From assembly GCF_000312445.1 (NCBI RefSeq), contig NZ_HE997183.1, positions 278,617 to 342,616 of the forward strand: a stretch of DNA of 64,000 bases, written 5' to 3'. Position 1 is the stretch's first letter; each line of letters opens with the position of its first letter. The position numbers and the translations under genes were made by a program. This DNA is from Phocaeicola abscessus CCUG 55929 (lineage in GTDB: Bacteria > Bacteroidota > Bacteroidia > Bacteroidales > Bacteroidaceae). Positions 36,094-44,272 of the stretch are shown piece after piece. Under the pieces are notes generated by a model, which searched no databases, was not told the origin of the DNA, and saw only the letters and a program-made list of their open reading frames with translations.

Positions 36094-36096
36094 GTT
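36012..36096. repeat. 21 bp repeats forming the coding end of the EamA transporter
   Basis: Four units of 21-22 bp (36012, 36034, 36055, 36076) begin with an A-run and contain CCGTTGAG-like cores. The period keeps the reading frame. The stop codon lies in the last unit. Confidence 0.75.
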
Positions 36097-36109
36097 GGAA
36101 CCTTGTCAG

Positions 36110-36190
36110 CAGATTATCGGACGCCAACGACGGGATAAACAACCGCGTCGGTTTTATTCCGAACCTATCTGATGGAGGCGATCCCATCGG
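36110..36190. repeat. Diverged copy of repeat family A
   Basis: GACGGGATAAACAACC (36129-36144) is identical to the reverse complement of part of the island at 11.03-11.07 kb. CCGAACCTATCTGAT and ATCGGATAAGTTTGG nearby echo its palindrome arms. It lies between the convergent EamA gene and glmM. CGACG (36128-36132) and CGTCG (36146-36150) before GTTTTA could form a weak terminator. Confidence 0.55.
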
Positions 36191-36247
36191 ATAAGTTTGG
36201 ATAACTACTTTATCGGAATATTAATTCTTCGACTTAAAAGAGGTCGT

Positions 36248-37636
36248 TTACCCGACCAGACTTTTGACGAGCTCCATGATCTCTTGTCCGATTTCGTCAG
36301 CGGCCTCCACCGTCGACGCTTCTGAATAAATCCGGATAATAGGTTCCGTATTGCTTTTACGAAGATGCACCCATTTATCGGGGAAATCAATCTTTACGCC
36401 GTCCGTATCGTCGATCTCCTCCTGTTTATACAGCGCCTTCACTTTCGAGAGAATAGCCTCCACATTCGTACCGGGAGCAAGATCTATTCGGTTCTTCGCC
36501 ATGAAATACGACGGATAGGAAGCCCGGAGTTCGCTTACTCTCATCTGTTTCTTGGACAAATAGCTCAGAAAAAGTGCGATACCCACCAGTGCATCGCGTC
36601 CGTAATGACATTCCGGATAAATCACTCCTCCGTTGCCTTCTCCGCCGATCACGGCATGAGTTTCCTTCATCTTCGTCACCACGTTCACTTCGCCCACCGC
36701 TGCTGCCGCATACTCACCTCCGTATTTACGAGTCACATCGCGCAGCGCGCGCGTAGAGCTCAAATTGGAAACCGTATTGCCGGGCGTATGCTGAAGCACA
36801 TAATCGGCTACAGTAACCAACGTATACTCCTCGCCGTACATTTTACCATCTTCGCAAATAATCGCCAGTCGGTCCACATCGGGATCACAAACAAAAGCGA
36901 CATCATAACCGCCCTTAGTCATTAAGCCCATGATATCGCCTAGATTCTTTTCGAGCGGCTCGGGATTGTGTCGGAAATCGCCGGTAGGTTCGCCGTAGAG
37001 CGTCTTGACGGTCTTTACACCCAACCGTTCCAGCAATTCAGGTAAGATGATGCCTCCCACCGAATTGACGGTGTCCAACGCCACCCTAAAATTCGCTTTC
37101 CGGATGGCTGCTACATCCACGAGCTTTAAAGCAAGGACGCGGTCGATATGCTTCTGATCATAGGTGGAGTCTTCCCGATAATGCCCGATATGATCGACAT
37201 CTGCGAATTCAAAATCTTCCGCTTCGGCAATCCGAAGCACTTCGTCGCCTTCTTCGCGATTCAAAAATTCTCCCTTTTCATTCAACAGTTTCAAGGCGTT
37301 CCATTGTCGGGGATTATGGCTCGCCGTAAGAATGATTCCGCCACAGGCTTCTTCCATGGTAACGGCCAGCTCGGTCGTCGGAGTAGTCGCAAGCCCTATA
37401 TTCACCACGTCGAAGCCCATACCCATCAAGGTACCACATACGACGTTCTTCACCATTTCGCCGGAGATGCGGGCATCGCGACCTACGACGATTTTGTTCG
37501 TCGTCATGTGCGTATTCTTCCTCATCAGCGTCGCATAAGCTGAGGTAAACTTAACGATATCCAAGGGGTTCAAGCTTTCCCCTACCTGGCCACCGATCGT
37601 GCCGCGGATACCTGAAATAGATTTTATAAGTGTCAT
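36248..37636 (-). CDS. glmM: Phosphoglucosamine mutase
   Basis: The product has 462 residues of the alpha-D-phosphohexomutase fold. The phosphoserine loop is LTASHNPRQW with Ser106. The metal loop is CDPDVDRLAI, the sugar-binding loop GGEGNGGVI, and the phosphate-binding loop LRKSNTEPIIRIY. The opening SISGIRGTIGG fits GlmM, which turns glucosamine-6-P into glucosamine-1-P for peptidoglycan and lipid A; phosphomannomutase activity cannot be ruled out from sequence. It overlaps the upstream DUF4827 gene by 4 bp. Confidence 0.88.
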   Translation of the reverse strand: MTLIKSISGIRGTIGGQVGESLNPLDIVKFTSAYATLMRKNTHMTTNKIVVGRDARISGEMVKNVVCGTLMGMGFDVVNIGLATTPTTELAVTMEEACGGIILTASHNPRQWNALKLLNEKGEFLNREEGDEVLRIAEAEDFEFADVDHIGHYREDSTYDQKHIDRVLALKLVDVAAIRKANFRVALDTVNSVGGIILPELLERLGVKTVKTLYGEPTGDFRHNPEPLEKNLGDIMGLMTKGGYDVAFVCDPDVDRLAIICEDGKMYGEEYTLVTVADYVLQHTPGNTVSNLSSTRALRDVTRKYGGEYAAAAVGEVNVVTKMKETHAVIGGEGNGGVIYPECHYGRDALVGIALFLSYLSKKQMRVSELRASYPSYFMAKNRIDLAPGTNVEAILSKVKALYKQEEIDDTDGVKIDFPDKWVHLRKSNTEPIIRIYSEASTVEAADEIGQEIMELVKSLVG

Positions 37637-38262
37637 CGTCCTAATTGATAAGTTACTTCCAAATAACAGGGATAAACATAATTTTGAAACATCAGATTGT
37701 TTTGAGTATGCGGAATAATTATCCGAACTTTGGCTCTATCGCTCTTGAGTCGACCGGTTTTAATGTACCTGAAAGGGATCAACCAGCCTCCGGGAAGCGA
37801 CGTTTCGCTATACTGCGCAAGCATCACGCCTGTCGTAAATTGCCCCGAAAAGCTCGTCCCGGATTTTTGAACGGTCATTTCGTCAGGATACAGGTCCGCC
37901 AGGTTGTAGCTATATAAGGAATCGATGCCGTTTTTATAAATGCGTGACAATTTATAGCGAGCCAATATTTCATGTCGACCGTCATCCATCAATTTGCCGT
38001 TCCCTCGCTCCACGATTTGCATATAGGCCCCGCTTCCTTTAAACAAAACAAATTCATTCGCCGATACGTCGGTAGCCGTATCCTTGGCCAAAAACTCTTC
38101 TTCGGAAATGATTTTTATATGTTGCAGATCGATGAAACGGTCAATAGCTTTTCGCTCGTCCTCTTTCAACTCCGCATACGTTTTATCCCTATTGCAAGCC
38201 TGAAATACCTGTCCTGCCAACAATAAAACGAACATTACGAATGTTATTCTCCACTTACTCAT
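37633..38262 (-). CDS. DUF4827-like lipoprotein
   Basis: The product has 209 residues. The lipobox region GQVFQAC places the lipidated Cys at residue 23. The rest is soluble, mostly beta (for example VEVKN-like strands are absent but NEFVLFKGSGAYMQIVERG and LPGGWLIPFRYIKTGR are seen) and resembles the Bacteroidales DUF4827 family, thought to be FKBP-like without proven activity. The ATGA overlap with glmM suggests coupled expression, with this gene first. Function is unknown. Confidence 0.75.
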   Translation of the reverse strand: MSKWRITFVMFVLLLAGQVFQACNRDKTYAELKEDERKAIDRFIDLQHIKIISEEEFLAKDTATDVSANEFVLFKGSGAYMQIVERGNGKLMDDGRHEILARYKLSRIYKNGIDSLYSYNLADLYPDEMTVQKSGTSFSGQFTTGVMLAQYSETSLPGGWLIPFRYIKTGRLKSDRAKVRIIIPHTQNNLMFQNYVYPCYLEVTYQLGR

Positions 38263-38284
38263 TTTCTTTTTAACTAAATCCTGC

Positions 38285-38292
38285 CAAAATTA
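38285..38292 (-). promoter_or_regulatory. -7 promoter element of the DUF4827-glmM operon
   Basis: The minus strand reads TAATTTTG, matching TAnnTTTG, 23 bp before the DUF4827 ATG. Confidence 0.6.
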
Positions 38293-38344
38293 GCAAATAG
38301 ATCGATCAATCTCTCATCTGTTTCGTGCAATTATATTTAAATAA

Positions 38345-39385
38345 CTATTTTTGGGCCAATAATAAATCCTGATATTTTACTAAAGCCTGTTTGAATAAAG
38401 TCAACGCATCGTCTAATTTCCCGTAATATTCTCCTCCCGAGGCATTCAAATGGCCGCCTCCGTTAAAAAATTCGGATGCCACTTTATTGCATGGAAAAGT
38501 TCCAACGGAACGAAGGGATATTTTTATCACCTCTTTTTCGGTATCTTCCCGAATAAAAGCGGAGAAAACAATATTCTTGATGGTCAAGGGAATATTCACA
38601 AAGCCTTCGGTATCTCCTTTGGCATAGTGGAAACGCTTTTGTTCGGCACGGTCTAAGTAGATCAAGGCTGCACGGAACCCCGGAAAAACATGCATCTTAT
38701 GATAAAGCACATACCCTTGCAGACGTAAACGCCCTTCCGAATAAGTATTATAAACCTTGCGATAAATATCGTCTTTGTCAATTCCTTTCGAAAGCAATTC
38801 GCTGATAATAAAATAGATTTCCGGATCGTTGGAATTATAGGTAAATCCTCCGGTATCCGTCATCATCCCGCAATAGATACATTCCGCCGCCTCTTTCGTG
38901 ATATCGTCGAACCCTCCCAACCGACAGATAAGGCGAAAGACCAGCTCGGAAGTCGAAGATGCTCCGGGATGAGAAACAGTGATCTGACAGAAATCTGCCG
39001 GGTTCAGATGATGATCAATCATGATCTTACGTGCATGCGCCGCATCTACGCCCGCTGCCATCGCATCGATCCGGGAAAGCTCATTGAAATCGAGGCAACA
39101 TATCACATCTGCCTCGGCAATCAGCTTGTCGGCGAACTCCTTATACTTATCATACCGAATAATATCTTTAGCTCCCGACATCCAACGCAGAAAGTCGGGA
39201 AAAGCATTCGGAACGATAACATTCACCGTTTTTTCCTGCGATTCCAAATAATGTTGCAATCCCAATGCAGACCCGATAGCATCGCCGTCCGGCGAAACAT
39301 GGGCGACGACGACGAAGCGATCCGCTTCCTCCAACCATCTCGCGAAACAATTTACATTTGCTTCTGAAATTAACCGTGATAACAT
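38345..39385 (-). CDS. nrnA: DHH-family phosphoesterase (NrnA-like oligoribonuclease/pAp phosphatase)
   Basis: The product has 346 residues. The DHH domain carries HVSPDGDAIGSALGL, CLDFNELSRI and MIDHHLNPADF, the metal-binding motifs of this superfamily. The C-terminal DHHA1 domain ends with FNGGGHLNASGGEY. NrnA enzymes degrade 2-5 nt RNA and dephosphorylate pAp; related enzymes act on cyclic dinucleotide products. It lies 43 bp downstream of comEC on the same strand. The order rpe-comEC-nrnA suggests one transcript, though an imperfect -7 element (TATATTCG at 39406-39413) could give it a second start. Confidence 0.85.
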   Translation of the reverse strand: MLSRLISEANVNCFARWLEEADRFVVVAHVSPDGDAIGSALGLQHYLESQEKTVNVIVPNAFPDFLRWMSGAKDIIRYDKYKEFADKLIAEADVICCLDFNELSRIDAMAAGVDAAHARKIMIDHHLNPADFCQITVSHPGASSTSELVFRLICRLGGFDDITKEAAECIYCGMMTDTGGFTYNSNDPEIYFIISELLSKGIDKDDIYRKVYNTYSEGRLRLQGYVLYHKMHVFPGFRAALIYLDRAEQKRFHYAKGDTEGFVNIPLTIKNIVFSAFIREDTEKEVIKISLRSVGTFPCNKVASEFFNGGGHLNASGGEYYGKLDDALTLFKQALVKYQDLLLAQK

Positions 39386-39428
39386 CTTTATCTGTTTTTA
39401 AGGTGCGAATATACAATATTTTCGGGAA

Positions 39429-41480
39429 TCATAAGTAAATTTGGAAAGAACCTTTTTCCGCGATATCAAATACGGGCAAGTTCAATTCGATGCATTCGGA
39501 CTTCAATCTCTTCCTCCTGTATTCATTCATCGACGCATCCAAGACAATTTGCTTCGCATCGAATAATTTTCGTAAAGAGACCATATCCTCTTCAAAGCCT
39601 TTGCACAAATATAAAATATCCAAATCCAATGGATAATCCGTTTCCTTATTCTTCCAATAATCATCGTCGATTCTGCCGATCAGTTTTCCATGCCAGGAGA
39701 TAAGTCCGTCGACAGTCCAGATATTCTCGTCCCGATAGTTTGCCGTTATCGCCTGCGGAGGCAATAAATGTCGCCGCCGCCAATACGACTTCGCAATATA
39801 TCGAAACCTATCCTTTTGCATACCGGAAGAACCTACGACCAGATAAGATGACCCATCACGTTCGATCAGATGGATAGCCGGACAATTTCTCATATGATAG
39901 AATACGAGGGTCCGCTTCGCATCTCCATCCACCCCGCGCTGTAACAACAGGAAAGAGGAAGCCATAAAAACAGCGCCCAAAAAACGAATGAACAAGAGCC
40001 TTTTCCTATCGACCATATAAACGAAAGCAGAGACAATAAGAAGATATAACACCACCGTTCCGAACGAAGTGTAAAAAACGGACGAAACGGATGAATAAGG
40101 CAAACCGCTCACCCACTCCGCCGTTCCGGTCAATAAACGAATGGCATATTTTAATCCCGACACGAAAAGATCGGACAAAAGAGGTATGGGGAAGAAGGCA
40201 AGTGCAGCGGCCGCCAAATACATAATAACGGGAATTAACGGCGCTACGATCAAGTTTGTAAACAGGAAATAAACGGAAAAATTGGAGAAATAATGCATTA
40301 CCAGAGGAACTATTCCCCATTGTGCGGTAACGGATAGGCAAATAACTCCCCAGAAATAACGGAGCAACCGGTTCTTCACCTGCAGCAAATTGAACAAAGG
40401 TCGATAAAACAGTAAGATGAAGAGCACCGCCATGAAAGACAATTGAAAGCTCACATCAAACAAATAAAACGGATTATAAAGAAGCATGAAGAATGCAGTG
40501 ACAGCCAGGATGTTCAGATGCGATATGCTATTGTTTCGAATGTGTCCCAACTCTATCAGCATACACATCGTTACGGCCCGGACTATTGAAGCCGCCAAAC
40601 CAGCGATGAAAGCATACCCCCACAAAATGGAAGTGATAAGCGCCCATTTTACGATCCGCCCGCCCGATCTTTTATCGAGAGGACGAAATAAAAAGGTTAG
40701 CAAAGCCCATAAGATTCCGACATGCAAACCTGATATGGCCAATACATGACTGATTCCGGCCACAGCGAAATCTTCACGCAATTCGTCTGTCAACGCTTCT
40801 TTGTAACCGATTGTCAAAGCAGAAAGTACGGCGAAATTGCCGTCTTCGTAGTGCCAACTTCGAAATAGTTCGACGATTCTTTGTCGAAAAACGAGCGCAT
40901 GTTGTTTTAGCGATAAACCGTGACGAGAAGGCAACTTTTCCCATTTGCCGGAAACGACATATCCCGTCCCGCTCACTCCCTGTCTCAACAACCATTCGGC
41001 ATAATCGAATTCATAAGGATTTCCCGCATTCTTCGGCCTTCTTATTTTAGCGCAGTAGAGCATTTCATCACCGGTCTTCAACGACAGAGAGGCGCTGTCT
41101 CTCACAATATGGAGCAATACTTTTCGGCGCTGGGTTTCCAAGAGACACGAAACCGTCTTTGCTTTTATTTCCGGGGGTTCGAGAACAAAACCTTTATAAA
41201 CCTGATAATCCGGCCAATGAGAATCGGTTTGTTTCCATTTCAGCTGCGTAACCAAGCTGCCCGTTATCAACAGGAATGTATAGAGTACCCCGCCGAATAG
41301 CCATCGATACCGGTAGCCTTTCGTTCTCAGCAGGTAGATCAGAAAACCCAAAAGCAAGGTCAGCGCAATGCCATGAGCTTGCAAACATAGCCGAGAACGT
41401 AGGAAAATATCGGATAAAAAGATTCCGGTCGCCAAAGGAATCGTCAACCGGAGAATGGGATGAGAACTTAGAAGATTCAT
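39429..41480 (-). CDS. comEC: ComEC/Rec2-family DNA uptake channel protein
   Basis: The product has 683 residues. An N-terminal DUF4131-type region (about 25-190) follows two membrane helices. The Competence domain (about 215-480) is polytopic and starts with LSALTIGYKEALTDELREDF and the family motif AVAGISHVLAISGLHVGIL. The C-terminal region (about 525-683) is soluble. It lacks the HxHxDH motif of the metallo-beta-lactamase-like nuclease domain found in many ComEC proteins. ComEC passes single-stranded DNA through the inner membrane during transformation. It overlaps rpe by 4 bp. Confidence 0.9.
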   Translation of the reverse strand: MNLLSSHPILRLTIPLATGIFLSDIFLRSRLCLQAHGIALTLLLGFLIYLLRTKGYRYRWLFGGVLYTFLLITGSLVTQLKWKQTDSHWPDYQVYKGFVLEPPEIKAKTVSCLLETQRRKVLLHIVRDSASLSLKTGDEMLYCAKIRRPKNAGNPYEFDYAEWLLRQGVSGTGYVVSGKWEKLPSRHGLSLKQHALVFRQRIVELFRSWHYEDGNFAVLSALTIGYKEALTDELREDFAVAGISHVLAISGLHVGILWALLTFLFRPLDKRSGGRIVKWALITSILWGYAFIAGLAASIVRAVTMCMLIELGHIRNNSISHLNILAVTAFFMLLYNPFYLFDVSFQLSFMAVLFILLFYRPLFNLLQVKNRLLRYFWGVICLSVTAQWGIVPLVMHYFSNFSVYFLFTNLIVAPLIPVIMYLAAAALAFFPIPLLSDLFVSGLKYAIRLLTGTAEWVSGLPYSSVSSVFYTSFGTVVLYLLIVSAFVYMVDRKRLLFIRFLGAVFMASSFLLLQRGVDGDAKRTLVFYHMRNCPAIHLIERDGSSYLVVGSSGMQKDRFRYIAKSYWRRRHLLPPQAITANYRDENIWTVDGLISWHGKLIGRIDDDYWKNKETDYPLDLDILYLCKGFEEDMVSLRKLFDAKQIVLDASMNEYRRKRLKSECIELNLPVFDIAEKGSFQIYL

Positions 41481-42139
41481 TCTTCGGCCTTCAGGTTTTT
41501 CAGCCGATGAATCATATCCGTCATATCCGGAGCTTTAAATATGGCATTTCCCGCCACGAGGACGTCAGCACCTGCATGCACCAATTGGCGACCGGTTTCT
41601 AAATTCACTCCGCCGTCTACTTCAATCAATGCTTTCGAATGCATACGTTCGATCAAGTCTTTCAGTTCTTTCACTTTCGTCAAAGTGTGTGGTATAAATT
41701 TCTGTCCTCCGAAGCCGGGATTCACGCTCATGAGCAAAACCATGTCGAGATCTTGAATGATATCCGATAACATCGCCACCGGCGTAGACGGGTTCAGCGT
41801 GATGGCCGCTTTCATTCCCGCCTCTTTGATTTGCTGTATCACCCGGTGGTGATGGATGCACGCTTCATAATGGACATTCATCGTCATCGCTCTCATTTCT
41901 TTCACTTCGTTCATAAACTTCTCCGGTTGCACAATCATCAAGTGGACGTCTAGGGGTTTTCGAGACAGCTCGGCAATACGTTTCATCACAGGGAAGCCGA
42001 AGGAGATGTTCGGTACGAATACGCCATCCATCACGTCAAGGTGCAGCCAGTCAGCTTCGCTTCGATTGATCGAATCGATATCGCGCTGCAAATTAGCGAA
42101 ATCAGCAGCCAATAAGGAAGGGGAAATAAGAGGTTTCAT
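41477..42139 (-). CDS. rpe: Ribulose-phosphate 3-epimerase
   Basis: The product has 220 residues, a TIM-barrel enzyme of the pentose phosphate pathway that interconverts ribulose-5-P and xylulose-5-P. Family motifs are ISPSLLAADFANL, WLHLDVMDGVFVPNISFG with metal-binding His and Asp, DVHLMIVQPEKF, MSVNPGFGGQKF and EVDGGVN. It is the first gene of rpe-comEC-nrnA, with a promoter at 42166-42173. Confidence 0.95.
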   Translation of the reverse strand: MKPLISPSLLAADFANLQRDIDSINRSEADWLHLDVMDGVFVPNISFGFPVMKRIAELSRKPLDVHLMIVQPEKFMNEVKEMRAMTMNVHYEACIHHHRVIQQIKEAGMKAAITLNPSTPVAMLSDIIQDLDMVLLMSVNPGFGGQKFIPHTLTKVKELKDLIERMHSKALIEVDGGVNLETGRQLVHAGADVLVAGNAIFKAPDMTDMIHRLKNLKAEE

Positions 42140-42165
42140 AATCAGCCGGATTCAGTTTCCAAAAG

Positions 42166-42173
42166 CAAAAATA
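42166..42173 (-). promoter_or_regulatory. -7 promoter element of rpe-comEC-nrnA
   Basis: The minus strand reads TATTTTTG, matching TAnnTTTG, 27 bp before the rpe ATG. Confidence 0.6.
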
Positions 42174-42208
42174 GCCCTATTTTCCTAAAAAACGAACAAA
42201 TACCGTCT

Positions 42209-43585
42209 TTATTTTCCCAAATTCAATCGGAGGCCGAACTGCAGACGAAAGTTCGTCGGATGTTCTTTCCGAATGGTCTGAACATTGCTCCCGTCATCGA
42301 AATAGTAAGCGATTCCCGGCTCGGCGAAAATGCCCAATTCTTTAGTCAGCTTATACTGCGCTCCCACAGCTGCATCCACCGACCACTGCAATTCGCTTAT
42401 ACGAATATCGTCGCTCTTCTTTTTTATATGTTGCTCCTGCCCCATCACGTAGGTGGTTTTCAGCTCTCCAGAGGCGCACTTTTCAACCGCTCCGCCTACC
42501 GAAGCATAGACATCGAAATGTCGGTTCTTCCATATCGTTCGGCTAAACTTCAAAGGTATTCCTATGTAATGCAAACGTTGTTCCTGTTCATAGTAAACGG
42601 TTTCCTTGCCGGATTGCAATTCTGAAGAAAGCATGGTATAGAAAATGCCGGATTCGATCGCCCAAAGCCTATTCAATTCTACACGAACAGATACGCCCAC
42701 GCTTACCGGCATCTTGTGTTTCACATTCGAATATACTTTTTCGGTTCCCAGATTATTCGCATAAATCATACTCGTAGCGGAATAGGCGGGACCTATGGGA
42801 GGCAATTCCCCCTCCGTCCCGGTTATCGAACCGATATGGACAGGATCCACTTGCCGACCGCCAGGGATCTTTTGCCCCGAGGAGAAACGCATATATCCGT
42901 CCGATACGGAGGAATAAGAACTCGACCTGTTAGCGGCGCTGATCCCGATCGCCCAATGGCTTCCCCCTCTGCTTCTGCGAGGATGACTCGAATAAGCGGT
43001 TGTCTTTTTCGAACGATTGAACGAATAAGTACGGTTACCCTCGGCCGATTTTACTGCCGGACGCCTTGCGGTTTCCTCTTCTCGATTATTCGTTGCGATC
43101 GTATCCGTCGATCCTCCTGCCGCAACGGGATAATCCTTATCCGTTGCCGAGGCCGACCAGGATTCTCCTCTCGCCCGACTTTCGTCCCGGCGCATCGCAT
43201 CCCTCCTCACGGCTTCATCGTCGGGGAAGGCGGCAGCCAACCGGTCGATTGCCTTTTCCCTCGCGGCTGTCACTTCCTCTTGCGGCTGCGAGGATTCTTT
43301 CTCCGGACGGACTCGTTCTGACGTCACCGTACGTGCTTCTTCCATCATAACTGTCTTTCGACTGTTTTCTTCGTAAGAACGGAAGAACCAGACAGCCAAC
43401 GACGATACCAGCAGTACCGCCACGGTGGCAGCAATCGCTTGCCATCGCTTCCACCACGGAACAAATTCGGGCTCATCCGAAGTATTCAGCTCTCTTTCCA
43501 ACCGATCCCAAAGCTCTTCGGGAACAGGTTCGGAGTAACCTTTCATCCGTTTCCGCAATTGTTCTGTCCATTGATCCTGTTTCAT
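42209..43585 (-). CDS. Anti-sigma factor with an inner-membrane helix and a C-terminal outer-membrane beta-barrel domain
   Basis: The product has 458 residues in four parts. Residues 1-45 are a short cytoplasmic segment (EQLRKRMKGYSEPVPEELW) of the kind that binds an ECF sigma factor. Residues 49-68 form one membrane helix (IAATVAVLLVSSLAVWFF). Residues of about 70-205 are a polar, charged, probably disordered linker. Residues of about 208-458 look like a PorT-type outer-membrane barrel (GVSVRVELNRLWAIESGIFY, ends FRLQFGLRLNLGK). This matches the dual membrane-spanning anti-sigma type reported in Bacteroides thetaiotaomicron (Dma). The partner sigma gene overlaps it by 4 bp. The signal is inferred to be an envelope state. 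Confidence 0.8.
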   Translation of the reverse strand: MKQDQWTEQLRKRMKGYSEPVPEELWDRLERELNTSDEPEFVPWWKRWQAIAATVAVLLVSSLAVWFFRSYEENSRKTVMMEEARTVTSERVRPEKESSQPQEEVTAAREKAIDRLAAAFPDDEAVRRDAMRRDESRARGESWSASATDKDYPVAAGGSTDTIATNNREEETARRPAVKSAEGNRTYSFNRSKKTTAYSSHPRRSRGGSHWAIGISAANRSSSYSSVSDGYMRFSSGQKIPGGRQVDPVHIGSITGTEGELPPIGPAYSATSMIYANNLGTEKVYSNVKHKMPVSVGVSVRVELNRLWAIESGIFYTMLSSELQSGKETVYYEQEQRLHYIGIPLKFSRTIWKNRHFDVYASVGGAVEKCASGELKTTYVMGQEQHIKKKSDDIRISELQWSVDAAVGAQYKLTKELGIFAEPGIAYYFDDGSNVQTIRKEHPTNFRLQFGLRLNLGK

Positions 43586-44130
43586 GTTCTTATTGTACCC
43601 TTGTAATTTTTTATTCTTTTCATTAACAATATTCTTGCTCTGTAAAATTGGGAAGACGACGAATGTTCCGTGATTCCCAAGAGCGAAGCGATTTCCTTAT
43701 GGCTTTTCTCCTCGAATACGTACAGATTGAATACAGTTCGGTAGCCGTTGGGAAGTTCTCGGATAAAGCTCATCAGCACATCTCTCGGTATCTGGTCGGG
43801 GTCCTCCTCTTCGTCGGGAAGATCTGGCAACTCTCTCGTGGGCATCTCCTCTTGCTGGAGGCGAGCTTCGTTCCGGATATGGCTCAAGGCCTCATTCGCT
43901 ATCACTTTCGATAACCAAGCAAACAAAGATCCCTTCCCGCGAAACGTGAAATGGTGAATCGTGCGAAATATTTTCAGAAACCCATCGTGCAAAACATCTT
44001 CCGCCGATTCCCGTTCGCCGACATAACGGAGGCATATCGCCATCAACTGTCCGGCATAAAGGTCGTACAACTGTTTACGCGCCAGACTCTCGCCTCTGCC
44101 GCAACGTTCTGCCAATTCTATTTCGTTCAT
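43582..44130 (-). CDS. ECF-family RNA polymerase sigma factor
   Basis: With the ATG at 44130 (MNEIELAERCGRGES) the product has 182 residues. Region 2 covers about 15-80 (RYVGERESAEDVLHDGFLKIF). Region 4 is near the end, with a helix-turn-helix in KSHKEIASLLGITEHSSSSQFYRARILL. An acidic linker (DLPDEEEDPDQ) joins them. The Bacteroidota ECF21 group would be the expected match given the partner; this needs a profile search. The in-frame GTG at 44148 is an alternative start. It lies upstream of, and overlaps, its likely anti-sigma gene. Confidence 0.88.
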   Translation of the reverse strand: MNEIELAERCGRGESLARKQLYDLYAGQLMAICLRYVGERESAEDVLHDGFLKIFRTIHHFTFRGKGSLFAWLSKVIANEALSHIRNEARLQQEEMPTRELPDLPDEEEDPDQIPRDVLMSFIRELPNGYRTVFNLYVFEEKSHKEIASLLGITEHSSSSQFYRARILLMKRIKNYKGTIRT

Positions 44131-44169
44131 TACTAATGACACGTTCACTTAATTATAACGTAAGCCTTG

Positions 44170-44177
44170 CAAAAATA
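44170..44177 (-). promoter_or_regulatory. -7 promoter element of the ECF sigma-anti-sigma pair
   Basis: The minus strand reads TATTTTTG, matching TAnnTTTG, 39 bp before the ATG at 44130. A second, sigma-dependent promoter may exist but cannot be recognised. Confidence 0.55.
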
Positions 44178-44272
44178 CTGCACACCTTAAGAAACTTTTT
44201 TTCTTTAAGCTGTTTTAACTTTCCGTCGCGCAGTATTTCGAAAGATCGGGAATTTTTTAAAAAAAAAGAATC

